A program made the position numbers and the translations under genes. Under the pieces are notes generated by a model, which was not told the origin of the DNA, searched no databases, and saw only the letters and a list, made by a program, of their open reading frames with translations. 64,000 nt of DNA, taken from the NCBI GenBank assembly GCA_017446155.1, contig JAFSRI010000010.1, positions 1 to 64,000 of the forward strand, in the 5' to 3' direction. Shown here piece after piece: positions 35,331-43,615 of this stretch. The DNA is from Clostridia bacterium. GTDB taxonomy: Bacteria > Bacillota > Clostridia > Oscillospirales > CAG-272. How positions within the stretch are numbered: the stretch's first letter is position 1; every line of letters begins with the position of its first letter.

Positions 35331-36590
35331 ATGTTTGACAAAGCAAAATTTATAAACGCAATAGAACCGCAGCTGAAATATCTCGGATGCTTGAACGACC
35401 AAACAAAGCAAAGATATATAAGCGCTGTTGAAAAATTTTTTGCTCTTTACGGCGAAACAGACGATTTTCACGTTTTTTCCGTGTCCGGCAGAAGCGAAAT
35501 ATGCGGCAATCATACCGACCATAACCACGGCAAAGTAGCCGCGGCTTCAATCGACCTTGATATAATTGCGGTAGCCGCAAAATGCGACGGATGCGAGATA
35601 AGGGTAAAAAGCGAAGGTTTTGACGAGGATATTGTCGATATTTCGTCGCTTTCAAGCGAACTTTCCGAAAATTTCGGTTCGGCGGCGCTGATACGCGGCG
35701 TGTGCGACGGTCTAAACAACAACGGCAGAAACTACGGCGCGTTTCACGCTTACACCGAGTCGCGCATTCTTAAAGGCAGCGGACTTTCTTCGTCCGCGGC
35801 ATTTGAAGATATGATCGGCACGATTGAAAATCATCTCTACAACAACGGCTCGATCGACTATGTTGAAATATCAAAAATATCACAGTATGCGGAAAATGTA
35901 CATTTCGGCAAACCGTGCGGACTTATGGACCAGATGGCATGTGCCGCAGGCGGCTTTGTCGGCATAGATTTTGAAGATCCCTCTTCGCCCAAGGCCGAAA
36001 ACGTCGCGTTTGATATTGATTCTCACGGCTATTCCCTTTACATTGTGAACACCGGCGGCAGCCATGCGGATCTCAACGACGATTATGCCTCCGTGCCCGC
36101 AGAAATGAAAGCGGTAGCTCACTTTTTCGGCAAAGACGTGCTCCGCGGAATAAGCGAAAAACAACTGAACGACAACGCTTTGGACATACGTCGTGAATGC
36201 GGCGACAGAGCGCTTTTGAGAGCATATCATTTCGTTCATGAAAACGCCCGTGTAGACAAACTCTTTGAAGCAATTTCCCGCGACGATATGCCCGCGTTCC
36301 TCTCTGTCATACGCGAGTCGGGCGTCTCATCAGCCACGCTTTTGCAGAATTATTACTCGACAAAAGCGCCGCACGAGCAAGGCATTGCGCTTGCTTGTGC
36401 CGTGGCTCAGTCTATTATGGGCGACGACGGCGCGTGCAGAGTTCACGGCGGCGGATTTGCCGGAACGGCGCAGGTGTTCGTACCGAAAGCAAAAGAAGAA
36501 GCGTTCAAAAAAGAAATAGAAACAGTCTTCGGCGCGGGTTCAGCCACAAAACTGAGCATTCGTGCCGGCGGCGCAGTTAAAATTTATTGA
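35331..36590 (+). CDS. galactokinase-like GHMP sugar kinase
   Basis: 419 residues with the galactokinase layout of the GHMP kinases. The sugar-binding signature reads GRSEICGNHTDHNHGKV, whereas classical galactokinases have GEHTDYN, so a Glu that contacts galactose is Asn here. The ATP loop KGSGLSSSAAFE, the catalytic Asp in GLMDQMACAAGG and the GGGFAGTAQVF motif are present. It probably phosphorylates galactose or a related sugar at C1, with specificity uncertain. Start at 35331 with GTGAGGA upstream. No galT or galE is in the window. Confidence 0.8.
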   Translation: MFDKAKFINAIEPQLKYLGCLNDQTKQRYISAVEKFFALYGETDDFHVFSVSGRSEICGNHTDHNHGKVAAASIDLDIIAVAAKCDGCEIRVKSEGFDEDIVDISSLSSELSENFGSAALIRGVCDGLNNNGRNYGAFHAYTESRILKGSGLSSSAAFEDMIGTIENHLYNNGSIDYVEISKISQYAENVHFGKPCGLMDQMACAAGGFVGIDFEDPSSPKAENVAFDIDSHGYSLYIVNTGGSHADLNDDYASVPAEMKAVAHFFGKDVLRGISEKQLNDNALDIRRECGDRALLRAYHFVHENARVDKLFEAISRDDMPAFLSVIRESGVSSATLLQNYYSTKAPHEQGIALACAVAQSIMGDDGACRVHGGGFAGTAQVFVPKAKEEAFKKEIETVFGAGSATKLSIRAGGAVKIY

Positions 36591-36591
36591 T

Positions 36592-37017
36592 ATGTCAAAG
36601 AAAACCACAAACAAGCCCTCGCCGGAACCGCAAAAAAAGCCGAATTTGAAAAAAGGGCTCGCACTTCTCGGCGCGTGTATGCTCACCTCTCTCGTATATT
36701 TCGGCGCTATTGCCGTCTCCGAGGCGGTTTCCGTCGCGAGCGGCGTACCGTTTTATTTCCCTATTTCGATTATTTTTATCGTCATCACCGGTATAGGCGT
36801 TGGAGCGATGGTAATAATCAACGCGGGGATGGGCAGCACGCCTCCCGAGCCGGATCAACTCCCGGAAAAATGGAACAACGAGAAAAAAGAGCGGTTCATC
36901 GGCAGTTTTTCAAAACGCAAAAAGGCTGTTAAAACCTTAGCTTTTTGGGTAATTGCTCTTGTTGTGCCGGTAGCGGTAGACCTTATGCAAATATGGCTTG
37001 AAAGCCTGATAAAATGA
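36592..37017 (+). CDS. membrane protein of unknown function
   Basis: 141 residues: a basic N-terminal tail (KKTTNKPSPEPQKKPNLKK), three hydrophobic segments (GACMLTSLVYFGAIAVSEAV, ISIIFIVITGIGVGAMVII, AFWVIALVVPVAVDLMQIWL) and a charged middle loop. It starts two bases after the preceding stop, without a strong ribosome-binding site, and its stop overlaps the next gene. Translational coupling in the operon is likely. No family recognised. Confidence 0.65.
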   Translation: MSKKTTNKPSPEPQKKPNLKKGLALLGACMLTSLVYFGAIAVSEAVSVASGVPFYFPISIIFIVITGIGVGAMVIINAGMGSTPPEPDQLPEKWNNEKKERFIGSFSKRKKAVKTLAFWVIALVVPVAVDLMQIWLESLIK

Positions 37018-37802
37018 CGGGGGAGTTCAAATTGAAGGCATATTCTCTCTTCTCCGGTTCCTCCGGCAACTGCTTTTTTGTCGAGGGCGAAAACACGAAA
37101 TTACTCATCGACTGCGGTGTAAGCGCCCGATCGGCTGAAAAAGCTTTGGCGTCGCTCGGGGTAAATTTATGCGATATTTCGGCGATATTTGTCACTCACG
37201 AGCACGTCGATCATACAAAAGGACTTGAAGTTATATCAAAACGATTCCATATCCCTACATATATGACCGAACTCACGGCACGAGCGCTCATTCACGACCC
37301 GTGCGCGTCGCTTTTGCGCGATTTATATCTTTTTGACGGCAATTATTCGGTCGATATAGGCGAATTTCATATAAAATCTTTTCTCACCCCTCATGACAGC
37401 GCGCGTTCCGTCGGTTACACTGTCGAAAAAGACGGCGTGAAGCTCGGGTTTGCTACCGACATGGGCTGTTTAAGAGAAAACGTAAAAGAAGCGCTTATCG
37501 GCTGCCGCGCAGCACTTGTAGAGGCAAACCACGATATTGTCATGCTCGACATGGGCCCCTATCCGTATGATTTAAAACGCAGAATAAAGAGCGAGCGCGG
37601 GCATCTTTCAAATGATGATTGCGCCGAACTTTGCAGATTCTTATGCGAAAACGGCACAAAGAGCATCCTGCTCGGGCATATTTCAAAAGAAAACAACACG
37701 CCCGGCCTCGCCGTTGAAACTGTAAAGGGTGCGCTCGGAAACTACCCCGACGTCACAGTCGGCGCGGCAAGTTCAAACGAGATAACGGAGCTTATTATAT
37801 GA
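37014..37802 (+). CDS. MBL fold metallo-hydrolase, WalJ/YycJ-like
   Basis: 262 residues with the metallo-beta-lactamase fold. FSGSSGNCFFVEG and DCG at the N-terminus, the metal motif THEHVDHTKGLE and the later AFATDMGCL-type and GHISKEN segments match the YycJ (WalJ) group, a putative exonuclease linked to the WalKR regulon in other Bacillota. No walK or walR is seen here. Two starts are possible: ATG 37014, overlapping the preceding stop, or TTG 37032, which has a GGGGGAG site at 6-nt spacing and would begin KAYSLFSGSSGNC like the family. rlmH follows with a 4-nt overlap, as in many Bacillota. Confidence 0.88.
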   Translation: MTGEFKLKAYSLFSGSSGNCFFVEGENTKLLIDCGVSARSAEKALASLGVNLCDISAIFVTHEHVDHTKGLEVISKRFHIPTYMTELTARALIHDPCASLLRDLYLFDGNYSVDIGEFHIKSFLTPHDSARSVGYTVEKDGVKLGFATDMGCLRENVKEALIGCRAALVEANHDIVMLDMGPYPYDLKRRIKSERGHLSNDDCAELCRFLCENGTKSILLGHISKENNTPGLAVETVKGALGNYPDVTVGAASSNEITELII

Positions 37803-38278
37803 ACATCACCCTGATTTACGTCGGCAACATCCGCGAAAGTTATCTGCTCGAAGCCGCGGGTGAATATGAAAAACGGCTTTCGGCTTACGGAAAACTCGCA
37901 AACGTCGAGCTGAAAGAGGAAAAACTGCCGGACGAACCGTCGGCGGCGCAAATAAAGGCGGCGATAGAAAAAGAAGGCGAGCGAATACTTGCCTCAATTC
38001 CGCCGAAAAGCAAGAAAATAGCCCTTTGCGTCGAGGGGAAACAACTCTCGTCAGAGGATTTTTCAGCTTATATTTCAAAAGCCGAGAGCGAAGGGTTTTC
38101 GTCGTTTACATTTATCATCGGCGGTGCGTTCGGACTTGACGAGCGAGTAAAAGCCGTCTGCGACCTCAAACTCTCGCTTTCAAAAATGACGTTTACTCAC
38201 CGATTTGCACGGATATTACTCTTAGAGCAAATTTACCGCGCAAAAAACATAGCGTCAGGCGGAAAATATCATAAATAA
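37799..38278 (+). CDS. rlmH: 23S rRNA (pseudouridine(1915)-N(3))-methyltransferase RlmH
   Basis: 159-residue SPOUT-class methyltransferase acting on helix 69 of 23S rRNA. The SAM-binding knot motif FIIGGAFGLDERV and the C-terminal LSLSKMTFTHRFARILLLEQIYRA are diagnostic. Overlaps the preceding gene by 4 nt. Confidence 0.96.
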   Translation: MNITLIYVGNIRESYLLEAAGEYEKRLSAYGKLANVELKEEKLPDEPSAAQIKAAIEKEGERILASIPPKSKKIALCVEGKQLSSEDFSAYISKAESEGFSSFTFIIGGAFGLDERVKAVCDLKLSLSKMTFTHRFARILLLEQIYRAKNIASGGKYHK

Positions 38279-38415
38279 AAGCTGAACTCGGCACTTTGCG
38301 ACAATAATAGTTTTATTTTTTCAAACTGCTCTTTGCAAAATAAAAAAAGTTATTCGTCGCATGGTGTCGAAAACAAAAAAATTGATAACATCTGAATTTT
38401 CAGGAGAAAACAACA

Positions 38416-40338
38416 ATGACCGAATATTATGCCGGAACGGCCGACGTCGCCGTAATAGGAGCGGGACACGCTGGTGTCGAAGCCGCGCTTGCCTGCGCGC
38501 GACTCGGCTGCAAGACGGTACTTTTCACAATATCAAACGACGCCGTGGCTAACATGCCGTGCAACCCGTCGATCGGCGGAACCGGCAAGGGGCAGCTTGT
38601 GTTTGAAATAGACGCGCTGGGCGGCGAAATGGGGCGGGCAGCCGATAAAGTAATGCTACAAGACAGAACTCTCAATTCAAGCAAAGGCCCCGCCGTTCAG
38701 TCAAAACGTATTCAAGCCGACAGGCGGCGCTATCAGGAAGTGATGAAAAAAACGATCGAGCACACCGACGGTCTCTTGCTTGTTCAAGCGGAAATAATCG
38801 AGGTGAGGGCTGACTTTTCGGATGCTTTGCCGCGGGTAACGCAGGTGGTGACGCGGCTCGGCGCGAAGTGGGACGTAAAAGCGGTGATCGTTTGCTCGGG
38901 AACGTATCTCGACTCACGCGTGATAATAGGCGACGTGATGTATTCTTCCGGCCCCGACGGCATGCACGCGGCGGTTGGTCTTACCGAATCGCTTAAAAAC
39001 CTCGGGCTGAGGTTTTTCCGTTTCAAAACGGGAACCCCGCCGAGAATCGACGCCAAAACAATAGATTATTCTCAGCTCGAACGTCAGGACGGCGAAAAAC
39101 ATCTCCGTCCGTACAGTCCGGACACAGACGAGGCGGACCTTCAAAACCGCCCGAATCTTCCCTGTTACGTTGCGTACACAAACGAGGAAACTCACCGCAT
39201 AATTCGCGAAAATATTTCGCGCTCTCCACTTTACAGCGGCGAAATAAAAGGTATAGGCCCCAGATATTGCCCGAGTATTGAAGATAAAGTCATGCGCTTC
39301 CCCGACAAAACGCGCCATCAACTGTTTGTTGAACCGACGGGTGAAGGTTCTGAGGAGATGTATTTGCAAGGATTTTCGTCGTCGATGCCCGCCGACGTTC
39401 AACTGAAAATGCTCCGCTCGATGAAAGGCTTTGAACACGCCGAAACGATGCGCACCGCTTATGCTATCGAATACGACTGCATCGACTCCACGCAACTTTA
39501 TCCGACGCTGGAATTTAAGACAGTATCGGGACTTTTCGGCGCGGGACAATTCAACGGCACCTCCGGCTACGAAGAGGCGGCGGCGCAGGGACTTATTGCC
39601 GGTATCAATGCCGCAATGAAAATAAAAGGCAGACCTGCCCTGTCGCTTACGCGCGACAGTTCATATATAGGCACGCTCATCGACGACCTCGTAACAAAAG
39701 GCACGGGGGAACCATACCGCATGATGACGTCCCGCTCAGAATTTCGCCTGCTTCTCCGTCAGGACAATGCCGACGTGAGGCTAAGCGAGATCGGCCATCA
39801 AATCGGGCTTTTGACAGACGAAAGATATGCTAAATTTTTAAAAAAGCGCGCTATGACTGAGGCGGAAGAGGCACGCCTTACATCAACTGTGCTTTCTCCC
39901 TCAGCGGAGCTGAACGCAATGCTCGAAGCGGCGGGGGAGCCGCCCGTTAAAACGGGAATTCGCCTCTCAGAGCTTCTTAAACGCCCGTCGATAACGTATG
40001 AAATGCTTTCTTGCGTCGATAGCAAGCGGCCTTCGCTTCCTGACGACGTGATTTTCACGGCGGTAACCGACATAAAGTACGAGGGGTATATCAAAAAACA
40101 ACTTGCGGAAGCAAAGCGTTTTGAAAAACTCGAAAAAAGGCGGTTGCCAGCCGATATTGATTATAAAAACATTCGCGGCCTCAGCCTTGAAGCCGCGCAA
40201 AAGCTCGATCTTCGCAAGCCGCAAAGTATTGGCGAAGCGTCAAGAATTTCCGGCGTAAGCCCCGCCGACATCGCGGTGCTTCTCATTTGGCTCGACGCAC
40301 AAAAAAACATGGCAAGAGCCGAGCTTGACGAAGATTGA
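38416..40338 (+). CDS. mnmG: tRNA uridine-5-carboxymethylaminomethyl(34) synthesis enzyme MnmG
   Basis: 640-residue FAD enzyme which, with the MnmE GTPase, modifies the wobble uridine of several tRNAs. The dinucleotide-binding VIGAGHAGVEAALACARLG, the NPSIGGTGKGQLVFEIDALG segment with a catalytic Cys just before it, and the NSSKGPAVQSKRIQADR segment are intact, as is the C-terminal helical domain. mnmE is not in the window. CAGGAG site. The order mnmG-rsmG-parB-like-parA-parB is the origin-proximal arrangement of Bacillota. Confidence 0.97.
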   Translation: MTEYYAGTADVAVIGAGHAGVEAALACARLGCKTVLFTISNDAVANMPCNPSIGGTGKGQLVFEIDALGGEMGRAADKVMLQDRTLNSSKGPAVQSKRIQADRRRYQEVMKKTIEHTDGLLLVQAEIIEVRADFSDALPRVTQVVTRLGAKWDVKAVIVCSGTYLDSRVIIGDVMYSSGPDGMHAAVGLTESLKNLGLRFFRFKTGTPPRIDAKTIDYSQLERQDGEKHLRPYSPDTDEADLQNRPNLPCYVAYTNEETHRIIRENISRSPLYSGEIKGIGPRYCPSIEDKVMRFPDKTRHQLFVEPTGEGSEEMYLQGFSSSMPADVQLKMLRSMKGFEHAETMRTAYAIEYDCIDSTQLYPTLEFKTVSGLFGAGQFNGTSGYEEAAAQGLIAGINAAMKIKGRPALSLTRDSSYIGTLIDDLVTKGTGEPYRMMTSRSEFRLLLRQDNADVRLSEIGHQIGLLTDERYAKFLKKRAMTEAEEARLTSTVLSPSAELNAMLEAAGEPPVKTGIRLSELLKRPSITYEMLSCVDSKRPSLPDDVIFTAVTDIKYEGYIKKQLAEAKRFEKLEKRRLPADIDYKNIRGLSLEAAQKLDLRKPQSIGEASRISGVSPADIAVLLIWLDAQKNMARAELDED

Positions 40339-40419
40339 ACGCTCGATATTCTGCCTTAATTTCATTTTATAAATTAACAAAGATTACGCACAAAAAACGG
40401 CGTGATCTGTGGAGGAAAC

Positions 40420-41163
40420 GTGGAAAAGATACGTTTTTTTGACGTTTGCGAACAAATGTTTGCAAGCAATAATTTGGCGTTTGCTGACTTTTCTCGCATT
40501 TGCGAATATTTGTTCCATGCAACCGAAATTATACTTGAAAAAAACAAAGTGATGAATCTCACCGCCATTTGCACGGACGAAGAGTTTATTGCCCGCCATT
40601 GGACAGACGCCCTGCTCACCGAAAAATACATTCCGCACGGCGCAAAACTGCTTGACGTAGGTACCGGCGGCGGAATACTTGCAATAGCGTATGCGGCAGC
40701 GCGCCCCGATATTTCGGTAATTGCGCTTGATTCGACCGCAAAAAAGGCAAATTTCGTTTCTGAAACCGCAAAACAACTTTCGCTTGACAATCTTACGGCA
40801 ATCTCCGCGCGAGCCGAAGAACTTTCAAACGATAAAAAATTCAGAGAAAGTTTTGATTTCGTATGTGCGAGAGCCGTAGCCGCTCTTCCCGTTCTTTCCG
40901 AGCTTTGCATTCCGTTTGTCAAGCGCGGTGGATTGTTCTGTGCACTGAAAGGAAAAAACGGCGCGGAAGAACTTGAAATGAGTCGTGTCGGAATAGAAAA
41001 GCTTGGCGGTAAAGTAAAACAAGACGAAAAACTTATGCTTAAAGAATCAGTTTCTGACGAAAGTGCAATATCCGAGCGGCACATTATAGTAATTGAAAAA
41101 AACGCGGAAACACCGAAAAATTTTCCGCGAAGATTTACCCAAATAACAAAAAATCCGCTTTGA
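40420..41163 (+). CDS. rsmG: 16S rRNA (guanine(527)-N(7))-methyltransferase RsmG
   Basis: 247 residues. The SAM-binding motif LLDVGTGGGILAIAYA and the CARAVAALPVLSELC segment are characteristic of RsmG (GidB), whose loss can give low-level streptomycin resistance in other bacteria. A GTG start at 40420 is chosen because GGAGG lies directly upstream; an in-frame GTG at 40402 would place that site inside the gene. It probably forms a unit with mnmG (82-bp gap), ended by the hairpin at 41187. Confidence 0.95.
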   Translation: MEKIRFFDVCEQMFASNNLAFADFSRICEYLFHATEIILEKNKVMNLTAICTDEEFIARHWTDALLTEKYIPHGAKLLDVGTGGGILAIAYAAARPDISVIALDSTAKKANFVSETAKQLSLDNLTAISARAEELSNDKKFRESFDFVCARAVAALPVLSELCIPFVKRGGLFCALKGKNGAEELEMSRVGIEKLGGKVKQDEKLMLKESVSDESAISERHIIVIEKNAETPKNFPRRFTQITKNPL

Positions 41164-41186
41164 TCTTCCCTTCGGCAATATTTATC

Positions 41187-41232
41187 GGCACAAAAACACC
41201 CGTATCGACGGCGCGTTTTTCGTGCCTTTTTG
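41187..41232 (+). terminator. probable terminator after rsmG
   Basis: GGCAC-A-AAAAC (from 41187) pairs with GTTTTTCGTGCC (to 41226) with one mismatch, followed by TTTTTGTTTTG. A TATAAT (41245-41250) follows for the next gene, without a clear -35. Confidence 0.6.
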
Positions 41233-41271
41233 TTTTGTGCGGAATATAATACTTTCAGGAGCGTGATATAC

Positions 41272-41790
41272 ATGGACAAGCCGCCGACAAAACGCACCCC
41301 CGCGGTATTCACGGAGGATATTCGGCTTATCAAGTGCGACATGATCCGTCCCAACCCCGCCGGACGACGCGGCAAATATCACGACGAGGAGCTTTCCCGC
41401 CTTGCAAAGCGGTTTTTAAAGCGCGGCGTCGGTGTTCCATGCGTCGTTGAAGCGTTCAAATACGAGAATGAAACGCTTTATCTTCTCTTATCCGGTGAAA
41501 AAATTTTTCGCGCGGCACTGATCGCCGGAATAAAGTTTTTGCCTTGCGTTGTATTTTCAAACGCAGATACGGTTGTTGAAAACCAACGTGATTCTCCCGA
41601 CAACACCGCTTTCACCCCTCCGAAAGCGCACGGAAGAGTCGTTATCCGCGACGCAAGACTTTTCTATAATTCGATAGATCACGCCGTTGAACTCATGAGA
41701 AACAGCGGAGTTGACATAATGACGGAAAAACAGGAAACCCCTTCGCACACGGTCCTTACGATCGCCGTTCCGAAATCTCCTCCTATATAG
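41272..41790 (+). CDS. ParB N-terminal-domain protein lacking a DNA-binding domain (Noc-position paralogue)
   Basis: 172 residues. The first half follows the ParB/Srx fold: IRLIKCDMIRPNPAGRRGKY, then DEELSRLAKRFLKRGVGVPCVVE, and GEKIFRAALIAGIKFLPCVVF where ParB has GERRWRAA. The helix-turn-helix and C-terminal dimer domain of ParB/Noc are absent. A short tail (RVVIRDARLFYNSIDHAVELMRNSGVD...LTIAVPK) replaces them. It sits between rsmG and parA, where B. subtilis has noc. Ribosome-binding site CAGGAG. It could be a reduced Noc or a regulator of ParB; CTP binding is uncertain because the motif is altered. Confidence 0.8.
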   Translation: MDKPPTKRTPAVFTEDIRLIKCDMIRPNPAGRRGKYHDEELSRLAKRFLKRGVGVPCVVEAFKYENETLYLLLSGEKIFRAALIAGIKFLPCVVFSNADTVVENQRDSPDNTAFTPPKAHGRVVIRDARLFYNSIDHAVELMRNSGVDIMTEKQETPSHTVLTIAVPKSPPI

Positions 41791-41800
41791 CGGGTATGGC

Positions 41801-41868
41801 AAAAAATGTTCCACGTGGAACCTTGCGGAAAAATGCAAGGATAAAGTTCCACGTGGAACATTTTTTCT
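41801..41868 (+). promoter_or_regulatory. two parS-like centromere sites in an inverted repeat
   Basis: The palindrome core GTTCCACGTGGAAC occurs twice, within TGTTCCACGTGGAACC (41807-41822) and AGTTCCACGTGGAACA (41845-41860). It differs from the B. subtilis parS TGTTTCACGTGAAACA at two symmetric positions. The sites sit in a larger inverted repeat, since AAAAAATGTTCCACGTGGAA at 41801-41820 is repeated in reverse at 41848-41867, and CCTTGC/GCAAGG flank the centre. They lie between the ParB-like gene and parA, the expected place for ParB nucleation. With the T run at 41861 the same sequence could end transcription. Confidence 0.85.
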
Positions 41869-41885
41869 TTTCTTAATATAGTTTA

Positions 41886-41914
41886 TTGACTTTGTCCGTC
41901 CAAAGTGATATAAT
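41886..41914 (+). promoter_or_regulatory. sigma-A promoter of parA-parB
   Basis: TTGACT (41886-41891), 17-nt spacer, TATAAT (41909-41914). It lies 26 nt downstream of the second parS-like site, so spreading ParB could repress it. Confidence 0.82.
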
Positions 41915-41944
41915 TTCATTACAAACATAAAAAGAGGTATCGAA

Positions 41945-42706
41945 ATGGCAAAGGTCATCGCATTTGCAAATCAAAAAGGCGGCGTTGGAAAAACAACGTC
42001 GGCAATTAATATTTCGGCAGCAGTTGGAATCCTCGGTAAAAAGGTGCTTTTGCTCGATTGCGACCCGCAAGGAAACGCGTCAAGCGGATGCGGCATTCGC
42101 AGAAGCCAAATAGGCGCAACGACGTATGACGTATTGATAGGACGCGCAAAAGCCGCCGACGCGATAATAAAGACGGGATATAAGAATTTATACGTCCTGC
42201 CGGCGAGCATGCCGCTTGCTGCGGCGGAAGTTGAACTTGCTGAGCTTGATGACCGAGCGGTAAGACTGAAAAACGCCATTGATGAAATAAAAAACGATTT
42301 TGATTATATATTTATCGACTGTCCGCCGTCGCTCGGAATGTTGACGATAAACGCGCTCACCGCAAGCGACGGGGTGATCGTTCCAATGCAGGCAGAATAT
42401 TTTGCGCTCGAAGGGCTTTCGCAAATACTTATGACGGTAAAGCAGGTAAAAAGGCTGTACAATCCCGCCTTGTCGCTGACGGGCATCGTCGTTACAATGT
42501 ATAACGGCAGGCTTAATCTGTCAACGCAGGTGTTGGCAGAACTTAAAAAGCACTATGCCGACAAACTCTTCCGCACGCCTGTTGCGAGAAACGTCCGTTT
42601 GTGCGAAGCGCCGAGTTATGGAATGCCTATTCAGTATTACGACAAATTTGCCAAGGGCGGCGCCGCATATGATGAAATAGCGGAAGAATTGCTTGACAGA
42701 ATATAA
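41945..42706 (+). CDS. parA: chromosome-partitioning ATPase ParA (Soj)
   Basis: 253-residue deviant-Walker ATPase that positions the origin with ParB and, in B. subtilis, regulates DnaA. KGGVGKTTSAINIS (deviant Walker A with both lysines), DCDPQGNASSG and DCPPSLGMLTINAL are intact. It is of the short chromosomal type without an N-terminal DNA-binding domain. AGAGGT site. parB follows after 19 bp. Confidence 0.97.
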   Translation: MAKVIAFANQKGGVGKTTSAINISAAVGILGKKVLLLDCDPQGNASSGCGIRRSQIGATTYDVLIGRAKAADAIIKTGYKNLYVLPASMPLAAAEVELAELDDRAVRLKNAIDEIKNDFDYIFIDCPPSLGMLTINALTASDGVIVPMQAEYFALEGLSQILMTVKQVKRLYNPALSLTGIVVTMYNGRLNLSTQVLAELKKHYADKLFRTPVARNVRLCEAPSYGMPIQYYDKFAKGGAAYDEIAEELLDRI

Positions 42707-42725
42707 TATAAAGAAAGGAAACTAC

Positions 42726-43595
42726 ATGGCTGCAACAAAGAAAACAGGGCTTGGCCGCGGACTTGACGCTATTTATGTCGATCAGGACTACACGTCGTCA
42801 GGTGACGGGATTACAACGCTGAGGATAAACGAAATAGAACCAAACCGCGATCAACCGAGAAAAGATTTTTCGCAGGAAGAACTTTCATCGCTGGCAGATT
42901 CGATCGTGAAATACGGCGTTATTTCACCAATAACCGTTAGAAAAAACGGTGAAAGATATTCGATAATAGCCGGAGAAAGACGTTGGCGCGCCGCAAGAAT
43001 GGCGGGAATAAGCGAAATTCCGGTGATAATAGTAAGCGCTGACGACAAAAAAGCCGCGGAAATGGCGCTTGTGGAAAACTTGCAAAGGCAGGACCTAAAT
43101 CCCATTGAAGAAGCGGAAGCATATGCCGCACTCATAAAAGAATATGATTTGACGCAAGACGAAGTTGCGGAAAGAATAGGGAAGAGCCGCAGTTATGTGA
43201 CAAACGCGCTGAGAATAGCCGAGTTGCCGGCAGAGGTGTTGATGCTTATTTCATCCGGGCAAATATCGACAGGGCACGCAAAGGTGTTGCTTTCGATCAA
43301 AGACAAGACGCTTATTGCATCAGCGGCAAAGACGATAGTTGAAAAAGATTTGTCGGTAAGGGCGACTGAAAGTCTTGTAAAACATCTCAACGCTCCGCCG
43401 AAAGAGGAAAAGGAACCTGATCCGTATGACTTTACAAGATCGCTTGAAGAAGCCGTACAGAAAAAATTAGGAAGAACTGTTAAAATTTGTATATCAGGGA
43501 AAAACCCCGGCATAACGATCGGTTTTTCGGACAATACTGACCTTGAAGTAGTGCTCCGCCTGCTTTGCGGAGATAAATTTGTAGATTCACTTTGA
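42726..43595 (+). CDS. parB: chromosome-partitioning protein ParB (Spo0J)
   Basis: 289 residues. Domain order: N-terminal CTPase domain (INEIEPNRDQPRKDF, SIVKYGVISPITVRK, GERRWRAARMAGISEIPVI), the central parS-binding helix-turn-helix (LTQDEVAERIGKSRSYVTNALRI) and a C-terminal dimerisation domain. The start at 42726 follows AAAGGA and gives the typical KTGLGRGLDAI opening, the ParA-stimulating peptide. The nearby TGTTCCACGTGGAACA-type palindromes are its likely targets. Confidence 0.97.
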   Translation: MAATKKTGLGRGLDAIYVDQDYTSSGDGITTLRINEIEPNRDQPRKDFSQEELSSLADSIVKYGVISPITVRKNGERYSIIAGERRWRAARMAGISEIPVIIVSADDKKAAEMALVENLQRQDLNPIEEAEAYAALIKEYDLTQDEVAERIGKSRSYVTNALRIAELPAEVLMLISSGQISTGHAKVLLSIKDKTLIASAAKTIVEKDLSVRATESLVKHLNAPPKEEKEPDPYDFTRSLEEAVQKKLGRTVKICISGKNPGITIGFSDNTDLEVVLRLLCGDKFVDSL

Positions 43596-43615
43596 AATGA
43601 AAGGATATAAAAACA

